From NCBI GenBank assembly GCA_905235375.1, contig CAJOLH010000003.1:1-64000 (forward strand): a DNA stretch of 64,000 nucleotides, written 5' to 3'. The stretch comes from an uncultured Bacteroidales bacterium (GTDB lineage Bacteria; Bacteroidota; Bacteroidia; Bacteroidales; UBA3663). This document shows positions 35,301-44,927 of this stretch, piece by piece. Position 1 is the first letter of the stretch; each line of letters opens with the position of its first letter. The notes under the pieces were generated by a model. That model was given only the letters and a program-made list of their open reading frames with translations, was not told the DNA's origin and ran no database searches. Position numbers and translations under genes: made by a program.

Positions 35301-36380
35301 TCATAATTTCTGCATGAAACTCAAAAATTTCTTAACACTCGTTATTATCCTTAAAACATATAAATGGGGCTTTTTCCAAATACTTTTCATATTATTTTCA
35401 ACATGTGTATAAAATGAAGCTGCATCGCCGTTTATGATATACTCGATAGACTCTTTATCCGTATATTTACTGTTTTGAAGCATACTTAATTTTTTATAAA
35501 CAGGATTCTGAATCTCTTTATTTAAAGCTTCAATATTGTCTTCTCTTTGATTCGGTCTTCGAGTACAACAAACATAAATATAATACTTCAAATAATTGGC
35601 CAACTCAGCATTTTGGTAAAAAATGGCTTTATCATAGTGCATCTCAGATATAGTTGCCATCTTTATATTGTATAGTAATCTAGCACTTTCCAACCAATTC
35701 TCAAAATATTTTTCAGAGAAAGTAGGTACTCCTACATTATAATTGTAAACTACTTTATTTACTGCATACAAGCAATTTATATGAGGGAAAATACGCATGC
35801 TCATTAGTAAATCTTCTCCAAATTTTAACCCTGAAGGTTTAATATTAGCTGATTTGACAACAGATGTCCGAAATAAAATAGCATAAAGATGGATTGGCAA
35901 TATATTGGCACCAAAATAAGACAAGTAGTATTTAGACATTAACTCATCATGATGAATAAGCCGTTCCATCCAATCTCTTTCGAAGGGACTTTCCTTTGAA
36001 AATAACCAATGATGAAAAATTTTTTTTATTTTACCAATCACGACATCAGCTCCTGATTTTTGGGAAATCGTAATCAAGGTCTCTAAAGCATCCTTTTCAA
36101 TCCAATCGTCAGAGTCAATAAACATAATATATTCACCTGTAACAACTTGAATTGCAGAATAACGTGCCATATCAACACCTTCGTTGACAACTTTATCTAT
36201 CAACTTAATTCTAAGATCTTTAGCTTTCCATTCTTGAACCAAAGAATTTGTCACATCATCAGTTGAATGATCGTTAACCAATATAATTTCAAGATCTCTA
36301 TAGGTTTGGTTTACAACAGAATTCAGACATTTATTTAATGCCTTTCCTGTATTATAAACAGGAATTATTAAACTTATCAT
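35301..36380 (-). CDS. Glycosyltransferase family 2
   Basis: A 359-residue GT-A enzyme. From the ATG at 36380 it reads MISLIIPVYNTGKALNKCL; an ATG five codons upstream is also possible. LEIILVNDHSTDD and FIDSDDWIEKD give the nucleotide and metal sites. The remainder (SGADVVIGKIKKIF, KFGEDLLMSMRIFP) follows the common capsular GT2 plan. Base composition is strongly AT-rich like the genes around it. It is followed upstream by a 272-base gap. Confidence 0.87.
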   Translation of the reverse strand: MISLIIPVYNTGKALNKCLNSVVNQTYRDLEIILVNDHSTDDVTNSLVQEWKAKDLRIKLIDKVVNEGVDMARYSAIQVVTGEYIMFIDSDDWIEKDALETLITISQKSGADVVIGKIKKIFHHWLFSKESPFERDWMERLIHHDELMSKYYLSYFGANILPIHLYAILFRTSVVKSANIKPSGLKFGEDLLMSMRIFPHINCLYAVNKVVYNYNVGVPTFSEKYFENWLESARLLYNIKMATISEMHYDKAIFYQNAELANYLKYYIYVCCTRRPNQREDNIEALNKEIQNPVYKKLSMLQNSKYTDKESIEYIINGDAASFYTHVENNMKSIWKKPHLYVLRIITSVKKFLSFMQKL

Positions 36381-36652
36381 ATAAATTAATGCCAAAAATT
36401 ATTCGACCAAATAATACTACTCGTCACAAAATAACTGCAAAAGAAACAAGGTTATCTAAAGTCTCCCATAGAAATATATTTGATAAAATAATACTAAGAT
36501 CAAGTATAGCAAGTGTTTTTTATACGGCTATTATCGCTGCTATTGTGAATATTTCGACAAAAGAAAGTTTACCATTTCTTGCAGATTTATAAAACTCTTG
36601 ACTATATTACTAACAATAATATAGTATTTACACTTACTAAACTCTAATTAAT
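36381..36652. other. AT-rich gap inside the capsule run
   Basis: This 272-base interval breaks the otherwise tight - strand run. I find no recognisable remnant on the - strand. On the + strand, a 67-codon frame at 36389-36592 starts with basic residues and contains the hydrophobic segment ASVFYTAIIAAIVNI; it could encode a small membrane peptide but has no support. A perfect 9-bp hairpin (actatatta with taatatagt) lies at 36601-36625 without a T-tract. Confidence 0.4.
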
Positions 36653-37744
36653 TTAAGTATACATCAAAGTACGTACTGAATATTTTTCCATAAAAATAAG
36701 CCTATAAAAAAATCTTAATCCAGGAATCCTACTTTTCCGTATCAATAGGTCTATTTTTCCACGAATTGAATAATTATTGATAATATCTGAAAAATAGTTA
36801 AGATAAAAATTGAGGTCGGTTTTAGATAAAAGGCGACGACTAGGAATGTTTCGATCAATATGATCAAATATTTTATCTCGGAAAACCTCATTAAATTCAG
36901 GAAAATCTTTTCCAAATCCCTCAAACATCAAGACTTGAGACATGATAGTCTCTAATTTTTGTATAGAGCAAGCCCCCCTAAACCGCTGTCCTGACCATGA
37001 AGTAGAGTAACCTCTTCTATAAACCGACATGATATTGTCAAAGTAAAAGACCTTACCTTTCATTGCACACATGATTTGGAGAGGATAATCACCCACTTTG
37101 CATTGTAACCAATAATCGGGTTTATTTTCACTAATCTCGCGACGATGAACAATACTACACGTAGAAATAAATAAACCAGTTCTACGTATAATATCTTTAG
37201 GGTCAACAGTTTGACTTTGGTCGTAACAATAGTATTCTCCAATAAACTTTTTATGGTACTCTGAATAAATTTTAACCCTATTACACACCATAGTATAATT
37301 TGGATGATAGTCAAGAAAATCAACTTGGCATTGCAATTTGTCTGTCGTAATCCAGTAGTCATCTCCCTCGCATAAGGCAATGTATTTCACATTAGACCTC
37401 CATTCTTTCAGATATAGTAGCTTTGATTTCTTTTGATAATGATTTTCCTTTAAAAACAAAACTGAAAAAAAACAATTAGGATTGGACTTGTGTCGCGCAA
37501 ATATTAAGGTATAATCATTAGTTTCCTCAAAACGAGAATTGTTTTTATCTTCCAACAAGAAGTTTTTCTGAAGATAGTTTGAGATTACCTCCTGCTCGTT
37601 ATCAGTACTAGCATCATCTACAATTGTACAAACGAAGGGGAAGTTAGTTCGTTGTTTGCAAAAACCATTCATAGCATCTTCTATAAAAGCTGAATGGTTA
37701 TATGTCATGCAACTGACACACACTTTAAACTTAATTTCTTCCAT
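36653..37744 (-). CDS. Glycosyltransferase family 2
   Basis: A 363-residue GT-A enzyme of the subgroup with a CEGDDYWI metal site. It starts FKVCVSCMTYNHSAFIEDAM, has CTIVDDASTD, and IALCEGDDYWITTDKLQCQVDFL is present, quoted here in part as CEGDDYW near residue 130. The region after 200 (GDYPLQIMCAMKGKVFYFD, then VYRRG) is usual for this subgroup. I use the ATG at 37744, which overlaps the flippase gene by 14 bases; 37765 is the alternative. Confidence 0.85.
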   Translation of the reverse strand: MEEIKFKVCVSCMTYNHSAFIEDAMNGFCKQRTNFPFVCTIVDDASTDNEQEVISNYLQKNFLLEDKNNSRFEETNDYTLIFARHKSNPNCFFSVLFLKENHYQKKSKLLYLKEWRSNVKYIALCEGDDYWITTDKLQCQVDFLDYHPNYTMVCNRVKIYSEYHKKFIGEYYCYDQSQTVDPKDIIRRTGLFISTCSIVHRREISENKPDYWLQCKVGDYPLQIMCAMKGKVFYFDNIMSVYRRGYSTSWSGQRFRGACSIQKLETIMSQVLMFEGFGKDFPEFNEVFRDKIFDHIDRNIPSRRLLSKTDLNFYLNYFSDIINNYSIRGKIDLLIRKSRIPGLRFFYRLIFMEKYSVRTLMYT

Positions 37745-39188
37745 ATTTCTTTGTGACATTTTCATGCAGTAATAATTTTACGTATGCAAATTCTTTAGAC
37801 TTGAAAATCGTTGAAATAAAAAGATAATAGGCAATACCAAGAATGATACCGACCAACAACTGAATAAGCATATTAGGGATTAATAATGTTATACCATATA
37901 CTAACGCTCCCATGGATAATGAATAAAGGAAAGATGGCAGCAAATCCCTCACCTGCAAGAAAAATCCGACTTGAATCAGTTTACCGGTATAATAAGTGTT
38001 CAAATATAAGGAAATATATGATACTATAACACTACCAATACACATAGCCAATATGCTATAACGCATAGTGATTAAAAGGATAGAAAGTGCTAAAATTTTC
38101 TTAATAATTTCAAGCCTTAAGAACAAATCCGACCGCCCCTTCACTTGAAGAAGGTTAAGGTTCAAAACATGAATGGGGCGCAACATAGAAGAAAAACAAA
38201 CTACTATTAAATATGGAATAGACGCAGCCCACTTCTCAGTGATAAGAACTAAAATCACCGGCTTGGCTAAAGCGGCCAAACCCATTAGCATAGGGAAAAT
38301 AACATAACCTGAGACCCTGATGAGCCTTCGATATGCTTCTCGCAAACGAGCATCATCGTCTTGTATCGAACATAAGACAGGAAATGTTACACTTCCAAGA
38401 ACTCCTTGGAAAGTGTTTGTAGGCAGAGAAGCGTATTGCTTCGCTCGGGAATAGTAACCTAAGTCAATGGCTGAATACACCTTGCCTATAATCATCGGAT
38501 AAATATTGATCCAAGTCTTATCTAATAAAGCTGAAAATAGCAACTTGGAACCATACGAAAAATATTCCTTCCATATTTTCCATGAAAAATCGATTTTAGG
38601 ACGCCAGCGCTGAAAATACCAATATAAGCCAAATTTAAGGAAAGGAACTATAAAATTAGGGTAAATAAGCGACCAAACTCCAAACCCTAAAAATGCAAAG
38701 ATGATTGTAGCAATACCAACGGTAACATTATTGACAACACTAATAAAACTGTATGCTTTGAACTGGAGATTGATGCGAAGGCGTGCCCCCTGTACCGCAT
38801 TGACAGAATTGAGAATCAATAAAAATGCATTTGCCCGAACTATGTCTTTAAGTATAGATTCGTTATAAAAACTTGCAATCCATGGAGCACCAAGGTAAAG
38901 CAAAAAAGCAAAAATAGAGGTTAAAACAACATTTGTAACAAAAACAGTAGAATAATCAATTTCCGTGCGCTGTTTCTTCCGCATCAGTGCATTTCCAAAC
39001 CCAGAGTCAATGAACACACCAGCAATGGCAAAGAAAATCTGGGTCATGGCAATCAAGCCATAATCCTTGGGCACAAGAAGACGAGCAAGAATAATACCCT
39101 GAATGAAACCAAATCCCTCAAGTGAAAAATGTTGAGCAAAGGTCCAAATCATTCCCGCAAACGTCTTTTGCTGTAGATTGTCTGCCAT
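37731..39188 (-). CDS. Wzx/TuaB-like polysaccharide flippase (second)
   Basis: A 485-residue membrane protein with about 12-14 helices, of the polysaccharide transporter (Polysacc_synt_3/WzxC) group. The N-terminus GFIQGIILARLLVPKDYGLIAMTQIF and DSGFGNALMRKK are the most conserved region of this family. It moves undecaprenyl-linked repeat units to the periplasmic side. It is clearly different from the flippase at 43401-44927, so the locus holds two distinct flippases. It follows an acyltransferase gene by nine bases. Confidence 0.85.
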   Translation of the reverse strand: MADNLQQKTFAGMIWTFAQHFSLEGFGFIQGIILARLLVPKDYGLIAMTQIFFAIAGVFIDSGFGNALMRKKQRTEIDYSTVFVTNVVLTSIFAFLLYLGAPWIASFYNESILKDIVRANAFLLILNSVNAVQGARLRINLQFKAYSFISVVNNVTVGIATIIFAFLGFGVWSLIYPNFIVPFLKFGLYWYFQRWRPKIDFSWKIWKEYFSYGSKLLFSALLDKTWINIYPMIIGKVYSAIDLGYYSRAKQYASLPTNTFQGVLGSVTFPVLCSIQDDDARLREAYRRLIRVSGYVIFPMLMGLAALAKPVILVLITEKWAASIPYLIVVCFSSMLRPIHVLNLNLLQVKGRSDLFLRLEIIKKILALSILLITMRYSILAMCIGSVIVSYISLYLNTYYTGKLIQVGFFLQVRDLLPSFLYSLSMGALVYGITLLIPNMLIQLLVGIILGIAYYLFISTIFKSKEFAYVKLLLHENVTKKYGRN

Positions 39189-39197
39189 TTTACTCTT

Positions 39198-40196
39198 CTA
39201 AGTATTTTCTTGGTTTACTAATGAAATGAAACCACTAACCATAGACTTCAAAATATAATGAAAGAAAGACAAAATAATAACAATAGTGCACGATAATAAT
39301 GTTGAATAAAACAAACTAAATGACTCACAAAGAGTATATTTCCGAATCAAAAAGATTATCAAGACATGAAACATATATACGCCTAAAGTATTGCCTCCTA
39401 TAAATGATATTATATTATGAATTTTATTGTAAGTTATTTTAACCCCTACAAATCTACAATAAATCCCCAAAGAAAGCAATAAAGCTCCAATAGTCGGGAA
39501 TTCACTATTAACTCCCTCATAAACAATATGATAATAATTGCTTAATAAAACTACTTCTAAATTAATTAATAACAAGCCTAAAATAATTAATATATAAGAA
39601 TATCGTGGTGGAATATTATTATCCTTAAAATAAAAACCAAAATAAAAATAGACCAAGGCATATAATGTAAAGAACCCATCATGTTCACTAATATGAACAT
39701 GAGGACTCGATCCTAGAAATAGGATAATATCAACGAGTAAGTTAGAAAGAAATGGATAAACAAGTAAAAAAGATAGGCATACAATTCGCAACCAATAAAT
39801 TCGATTTAAAAAATAACTAAATAAATATACCATTCCCAATGTCCCCAAAAACCAAAAATGTACCATTTTATCCTCAATGGAAAAACATTTTTCTGTGATC
39901 AAATATTGCAGAACGAACTTTCCAAACAAGAAGAGGATAAGCATTTGAAAGGCTTTAATAAACGATTCCCAAAAAGAAAAATGCCTTGGCAATATCAAAG
40001 CTCCATGAACCATGAGAAATAGTGGGACACTTGACGAACAAAACGACAATAAAAATTTGTTGAAATTTGGATAATAAAATGCTCCAGCTTCAATACTTCC
40101 GAAATCAATTCCCCCTAAATGATAGAAAACAATCATGAATATGGCGATAGTCTTGATCAAATCATATCCAAAAATGCGATCCTGATTATTCCACAT
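39198..40196 (-). CDS. Membrane acyltransferase family 3
   Basis: A 332-residue polytopic protein. The opening FGYDLIKTIAIFMIVFYHLGG has the family aspartate and histidine, then VPLFLMVHGALIL. About nine hydrophobic segments follow, with FIGGNTLGVYMFHVLIIF near residue 270, the usual late motif. It is very AT-rich. Its start codon directly abuts the decayed glycosyltransferase at 40197-40598. Likely role: O-acetylation of a capsule sugar. Confidence 0.85.
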   Translation of the reverse strand: MWNNQDRIFGYDLIKTIAIFMIVFYHLGGIDFGSIEAGAFYYPNFNKFLLSFCSSSVPLFLMVHGALILPRHFSFWESFIKAFQMLILFLFGKFVLQYLITEKCFSIEDKMVHFWFLGTLGMVYLFSYFLNRIYWLRIVCLSFLLVYPFLSNLLVDIILFLGSSPHVHISEHDGFFTLYALVYFYFGFYFKDNNIPPRYSYILIILGLLLINLEVVLLSNYYHIVYEGVNSEFPTIGALLLSLGIYCRFVGVKITYNKIHNIISFIGGNTLGVYMFHVLIIFLIRKYTLCESFSLFYSTLLSCTIVIILSFFHYILKSMVSGFISLVNQENT

Positions 40197-40598
40197 ATGA
40201 AAGATTATATTTCTTCATCACGGCACGAAGCTGCTTACGTAATTTTATTACTGTTGTTTATGCGCCATAATGCAGAATCTTGGACAGATTCATTGATCAA
40301 CAATGGGAAACGAGAATAATGATGTTATCCGATATTTATCTTCCAATTCTTTCCATGAAGGCAAAGAAGTTGGATTACCTTGCCTGTCAAGCTTAGATCC
40401 AAAATCCTATTTGCACAAATACATTGGGGGTGTTTTTGATAAGCAGAGAACAACAATTCTAATGTTATCATGTGGATAAAGGATATCATCATCAACAGTT
40501 ACAATTATCGATTCCAGATATTCTGCCATAGCGGGAACTAATTTTGTATAAAGTCAGAAATCTTCCAAATACTTTACAACTAGCCCCACAAATATCAA
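40197..40598 (-). pseudogene. Remnant of a glycosyltransferase related to the gene at 42472-43383
   Basis: Reading the - strand from 40598, fragments of one protein appear in changing frames. First come VKYLEDF, an in-frame TGA, then LYTKLVPAMAEYLE and IIVTVDDDILYPHDN (to about 40465). In the intact gene the same region reads VRYVKDLGPHTKLIPAL (RYVKDLG onward) and IIVTIDDDIFYKPDM. A second frame gives CICANRILDLSLTGK (about 40415-40370), matching SILANRVAVMTIDNNGK. Nearer the end LLINESVQDSALW and LRKQLRAVMKKYNL (about 40310-40200) match the intact C-terminus IQIRAVFNKYNL. The N-terminal third and an internal part are missing. It fills the whole gap between two genes. Confidence 0.8.
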
Positions 40599-40601
40599 AT
40601 C

Positions 40602-41504
40602 TTACCGAAAACTATCTACCCAATAGTTCACATCATAACTATCGACGATGTTAGACGGGAGTAGGGCAAATGGAGAATAAAGAAAATCAGATAAATTATC
40701 AATATCATCCAATCCAAGGATAAAAATATTCTGAGGTCGATAGAATGAATAATTACGAACAGTTGGATTATTAGTAAGTAGTTTGCGATGAATGGACATC
40801 GCTTCCAATGGACGAAGTGTACATGATAAATCTCCAGTATGTACTATTTCAACTATGCAAAGTGATTGCAATGCCAGTTCCATATATTTTTTATATGGTA
40901 TATAATCGGAAGCAGTTTTCACCTTTATGAATTTACAAGTGTAAGAGGAAAGTTTGGAATAAATATCCTCAATTTCCTCCACCCTATTCTTTGCATATCC
41001 AACAAAAAAGAAATCGTAAAGAATCGCATAATCTTGCAAGTGCGCCGCTTGATGATATGGCTTGACATTAAAGAATTGAGAATGCCATCGGAATCCAAAT
41101 TTTTCAGCATCCAATTCATTGTATGTGATAATCTCAAAATGATTCTTCTTGATGGTGATAAGATTGTTAATAAAGGCCCTGTTAGTTCCTTTATAATTCC
41201 ATAACCAAATATAACGTGATACCCTATCGGGCACAATCCTACCAACAGCTGAAATCAATACAGGATCAGTGTATTCTGCAATTACAACCGCATCATTTTG
41301 CTTTAATGATCGTATAGCATTACGCAAACTGCCTCCCAACACAAAACTTGTCGGCATCGGCATAGGATAGCCATATTTACGAACTACTCGCTGAAAAAGA
41401 TTGCTGTTCCTATTGAGCGGGAAGAGCAAAACATCAGAACGGCCTTTTAAACCAGAAAGGACAAATTCCCAGATATCAACATCTGGATAAACAATTAATT
41501 TCAT
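40602..41504 (-). CDS. Uncharacterised protein, possible GT-B glycosyltransferase
   Basis: A 300-residue soluble protein. No family signature is certain. The layout suggests a GT-B fold: an N-terminal Rossmann-like half (LIVYPDVDIWEFVLSGL, then DAVVIAEYTDPVLISAVG) and a C-terminal half with YDFFFVGYAKNR, followed by SLCIVEIVHTGDLSCTLRPLEAMSIHRKLLT, in which the LRPLEAM segment resembles the donor-site helix of glycosyltransferases. It overlaps the upstream GT2 by four bases and is placed among glycosyltransferases, so the same class of function is likely but unproven. Confidence 0.55.
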   Translation of the reverse strand: MKLIVYPDVDIWEFVLSGLKGRSDVLLFPLNRNSNLFQRVVRKYGYPMPMPTSFVLGGSLRNAIRSLKQNDAVVIAEYTDPVLISAVGRIVPDRVSRYIWLWNYKGTNRAFINNLITIKKNHFEIITYNELDAEKFGFRWHSQFFNVKPYHQAAHLQDYAILYDFFFVGYAKNRVEEIEDIYSKLSSYTCKFIKVKTASDYIPYKKYMELALQSLCIVEIVHTGDLSCTLRPLEAMSIHRKLLTNNPTVRNYSFYRPQNIFILGLDDIDNLSDFLYSPFALLPSNIVDSYDVNYWVDSFR

Positions 41505-42475
41505 CTATGCTTGAGAGAACTCAAAACATCTCTCATTCTCAATATCCACAATGCAATGGCAGGAAAATGATGCACCACTAGCCAAGACGAGACTTTCAGA
41601 TACATCATCGTTTTGTAGTGAAGTATATCATGATGACATTCTGGGTAAATAGTTTTCCATAATCGAATATCTCGTGTCTGAGGAAAAATAAGCAAATACT
41701 GTTTCAATTGGAACTTGAGCCAGTTCAACTGATAATGATAATAGTCCGTCAAACCATGCTCGCTCAAGAAATCCTCAATGACAGACCCACATTGGACCAA
41801 ATCTAAACATTGAGAAGTTGAAACCGAATATGTCAAAGAGGCCTCATTTAGCACATGATGATATAAAATCTCATTTATAGATTGTGTATTCCGTGACAAA
41901 AGAAGGACCTCCAATGACAAGCATAAATCTTCTCCCCAATTAATGTTCAATGGGACTTTCAAGCCAGTTTCTTCCAAAAACCTACGTCGAATGAGTTTAG
42001 TCCATAGGGCTCCAGTCTGAGGACTGATGGAAAACGAAAAAGAATCGATATTGACTAAAGAAGAAGTCTGACAAATCCTTGTGCCATCAGAAGCATCAAC
42101 AAAATATCCACAAGTTACAACATCTGCATTGGTTGCTTTTGCTCTAAAATACAATTTCTCATAAAGTAAAGCTTCCACCCAATCGTCACTATCGCAATAG
42201 ATGATATACTCCCCTTTCGCATCTTTCAAACCAGCTTGTCGAGCCGTGCCTACTCCACTGTTCCTATCAAGAATAATGAATGAAACTTGATTAATCCTCT
42301 TAGGATAGTTGGATAATATATTTTTAACGCAATCAAGGCTTCCATCTTTAGACCCATCATCAACAAAAATAAATTGCAGTGAGTCTAAAGACTGACCGAA
42401 AAGACTACGACAACATTTGCTAATATATTTGGATGAATTATAAACCGGTATAATTACGGAAACCTTTGGAATCAT
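41501..42475 (-). CDS. Glycosyltransferase family 2
   Basis: A 324-residue GT-A enzyme. It begins VSVIIPVYNSSKYISKCC, with FIFVDDGSKDGS and the metal-binding YCDSDDWVEALL. GVGTARQAGLKDAKGEY is the usual helix after the first strand pair. The C-terminal third (NWGEDLCLSLEVLLLSRN) fits the capsular GT2 subgroup. It overlaps both neighbours by four bases. Confidence 0.87.
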   Translation of the reverse strand: MIPKVSVIIPVYNSSKYISKCCRSLFGQSLDSLQFIFVDDGSKDGSLDCVKNILSNYPKRINQVSFIILDRNSGVGTARQAGLKDAKGEYIIYCDSDDWVEALLYEKLYFRAKATNADVVTCGYFVDASDGTRICQTSSLVNIDSFSFSISPQTGALWTKLIRRRFLEETGLKVPLNINWGEDLCLSLEVLLLSRNTQSINEILYHHVLNEASLTYSVSTSQCLDLVQCGSVIEDFLSEHGLTDYYHYQLNWLKFQLKQYLLIFPQTRDIRLWKTIYPECHHDILHYKTMMYLKVSSWLVVHHFPAIALWILRMRDVLSSLKHR

Positions 42476-43383
42476 CCTAACAAAGGATAAAGATTATACT
42501 TATTAAAGACAGCCCGTATCTGAATGTCATTACGACATTCCCGAGGATTCTCATTTAAATACACAAGACCTGATCTTTGCATACGAATGTTGGCCACACC
42601 TCCTGCGAACCCATTCTCATATCGACAATCGACATGAACGATATTGGTACCTTTCAGAATAGCCATAGCTGTAAACCAAATATCATCAGCAGTAGGACAT
42701 AATTCACGAATAGCTGAAAGTGAATGAGGTGGATAAAGGCATCCTTCTACCCCAATGATTACATTTCTCCTAGTGATATCATGCAGATAATTAATATGCT
42801 GCCACTTTAAATAACTCTCCAATTTTCCATTGTTGTCAATCGTCATAACTGCCACTCTATTAGCCAGGATGGAAGAAGAATCTTGATAATGGGCTTGCAA
42901 CAAATTCTCTATCATGTCTGGTTTATAGAAAATATCATCGTCAATAGTAACGATAATATCTTCGGGAAACTCCCTCAAAGCAGGAATAAGTTTGGTGTGC
43001 GGTCCAAGATCCTTCACGTACCGAATTTCCAACCCTCGCTTAATCTGATTCTCAAGGTAACATGAAGTTACTTTTTCCTCCTCAGGCAACCAGAGAATAA
43101 TTCGATTAGGTTTAATCGTACCTTGCATAATGGTTTCAATAGCCATAAATGCATCTAAAATACGTTTGCCATGAGATGTTAAGGAAACGATAATTTGTCT
43201 GTTGGGCACATAGACTTCTTTTGATATACCCATCTCCGCAGAATGAAGAACCATTTGGGTATATTTGAATTCCAAATAATCAGAGAGAGACATTATCGAA
43301 TTTGCCTTCAAACGATCATCAACGAACGATTTCAGTTTTTCGGGAATTCCAATATATGAGAGCAACCTGAAGATAAAATTCAT
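42472..43383 (-). CDS. GT-A-like glycosyltransferase (IDDD type)
   Basis: A 303-residue protein. The N-terminal 50 residues are helical. The core begins IIVSLTSHGKRILDAFMAIE, continues IILWLPEEE, GPHTKLIPALREFPEDIIV and the acidic site TIDDDIFYKPDM near residue 135, then GVEGCLYPP and PTADDIWFTAM. This arrangement is known from glycosyltransferases of LPS and capsule loci that lack a standard GT2 DDGS motif. Its closest relative in the window is the pseudogene at 40197-40598. Substrate unknown. Confidence 0.75.
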   Translation of the reverse strand: MNFIFRLLSYIGIPEKLKSFVDDRLKANSIMSLSDYLEFKYTQMVLHSAEMGISKEVYVPNRQIIVSLTSHGKRILDAFMAIETIMQGTIKPNRIILWLPEEEKVTSCYLENQIKRGLEIRYVKDLGPHTKLIPALREFPEDIIVTIDDDIFYKPDMIENLLQAHYQDSSSILANRVAVMTIDNNGKLESYLKWQHINYLHDITRRNVIIGVEGCLYPPHSLSAIRELCPTADDIWFTAMAILKGTNIVHVDCRYENGFAGGVANIRMQRSGLVYLNENPRECRNDIQIRAVFNKYNLYPLLG

Positions 43384-43400
43384 AAAGAAAATAAAGGGAA

Positions 43401-44927
43401 TTATCCTTTTACCTTTTTATTTAAATAGAGACGTAATAATCTTTTTTCTGAAGCGTCTAATAATAACAAATAGGATAACAATGAACTAAGAACGACGAAC
43501 AAGAACGCTGCACAAACCTTAAAAAGAAAACCAACAGGTAATGTATTACGAAAAGCTAAATACCCTATAGAACAAATCAGGATGATAGATAGAGCCATCA
43601 TACAAGTCGATAATAAAGATCTAATATGTAAATGAGGAATATTAGATTTAAGGACAAAACAATCTGAAACAACTATAACCAAGAGGCAAAATATATTGCA
43701 CCAATAAGCGCAAGTAGGAGAAAAAGAGAAATAAAAAAGAAGGTAAATAAGTGGCAAACATAGGAACTTCAGTGTTCCACTTACTATACTTATTACCTTA
43801 ATATTTCCTTCAGCAAGTATCCCTATATTGAGTATGCTGTTGATCAAACCAAAAATTGTGTCTAATAAATATATCCGACTAAAAACGACTACAAAAGGAG
43901 GTAAAAAACCAAGCCAATGCTGAATGAGGTATGGCATTTCAACAATAGCAGGTACAATGAAAAAACTGATGATTATAAGGGTAAATTTAAAGGACTGATT
44001 CATGTACAGTTGCATCCGAGAATAATTGCTCACAGCATATTGCTTGATTATCTGAGGCCGGAATGCAGCAATGATGTTATGTCCAAATACCCAACAAGTA
44101 CCTTGAATCATAGAAGCCAAACCACATGAGGCATTCAGCACAACACCAAAAAAACGATTGATTAAAATATTAACACCCTGAAGACGAATGGTCTCACCTG
44201 CATCATAATATAGATTCCATCCTGAAAAAGAAAGCATTTTGCGCAATATCTGCGGATGCCATTCAAAGCAAAGATGAGACTCGGCAAAATGTCTATGACA
44301 ATAGATACGATAAATGATGCGAATCAGAACTGTTACTGCAAAGGACAAAACTCCATAGAATATCAGTTTATCATTCGAAGCAAGCTGAAGAAGCCACACA
44401 ATGAATAATTTCAAAAATGCATTCAGAATCTCCATCCACGCATAAACATCCATTTGTTCATGAGCCAAGATTACAGCAGAATATGGAGCCTGTGTGATAC
44501 CGATGACAGCAGAAAGAATAGATATCTGATAGATACAATTCGCCGCAAAATGACGCTCTTGGGGAATGTCCAATTGATGATTAACAAACCACAATCCGAT
44601 AGTTTCCGCAAAAAATACAATAATAAAGGCTATAAACAAATGACTTTGAAAAGCGGCATTAAAGGTCTGTTTAAGTTTGTCAAAGTCGCCTATTCCTAAA
44701 TCGTAAGTTATAAACCTGGATGTGGCACCTTCAATTGAGGTGTTCAGGAAACCCAGCATGGAGACGATACCTCCAACCAGTCCTAATATGCCATAATCTT
44801 CTACGCCAAGCGTCTGAAGGACAATCCTACTCGTATATAAACCCACAACAACACTTATGAGTGTCCGAAAATACAGCATCAGTGTGTTGCGGGCTATACG
44901 CGGAGGAGATGGTTCAGTTGGCTGCAT
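43401..44927 (-). CDS. Wzx-like O-antigen/capsule flippase (first)
   Basis: A 508-residue membrane protein with about 14 helices. The N-terminal block ARNTLMLYFRTLISVVVGLY, SRIVLQTLGVEDYGIL and GFLNTSIEGATSRFI is characteristic of Bacteroidetes MATE-like flippases of the Wzx group. The mid-region FNAAFQSHLFIAFI also fits. It shares one base with the wzc gene, so translation is coupled. A second, unrelated-looking flippase is encoded at 37731-39188. Confidence 0.85.
   Translation of the reverse strand: MQPTEPSPPRIARNTLMLYFRTLISVVVGLYTSRIVLQTLGVEDYGILGLVGGIVSMLGFLNTSIEGATSRFITYDLGIGDFDKLKQTFNAAFQSHLFIAFIIVFFAETIGLWFVNHQLDIPQERHFAANCIYQISILSAVIGITQAPYSAVILAHEQMDVYAWMEILNAFLKLFIVWLLQLASNDKLIFYGVLSFAVTVLIRIIYRIYCHRHFAESHLCFEWHPQILRKMLSFSGWNLYYDAGETIRLQGVNILINRFFGVVLNASCGLASMIQGTCWVFGHNIIAAFRPQIIKQYAVSNYSRMQLYMNQSFKFTLIIISFFIVPAIVEMPYLIQHWLGFLPPFVVVFSRIYLLDTIFGLINSILNIGILAEGNIKVISIVSGTLKFLCLPLIYLLFYFSFSPTCAYWCNIFCLLVIVVSDCFVLKSNIPHLHIRSLLSTCMMALSIILICSIGYLAFRNTLPVGFLFKVCAAFLFVVLSSLLSYLLLLDASEKRLLRLYLNKKVKG

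Noticed and set aside
36389..36592. Small + strand gene with a hydrophobic segment in the capsule gap
   Set aside because: No promoter or homology that I can recognise, and it is antisense to the operon; left as a note in the gap entry.
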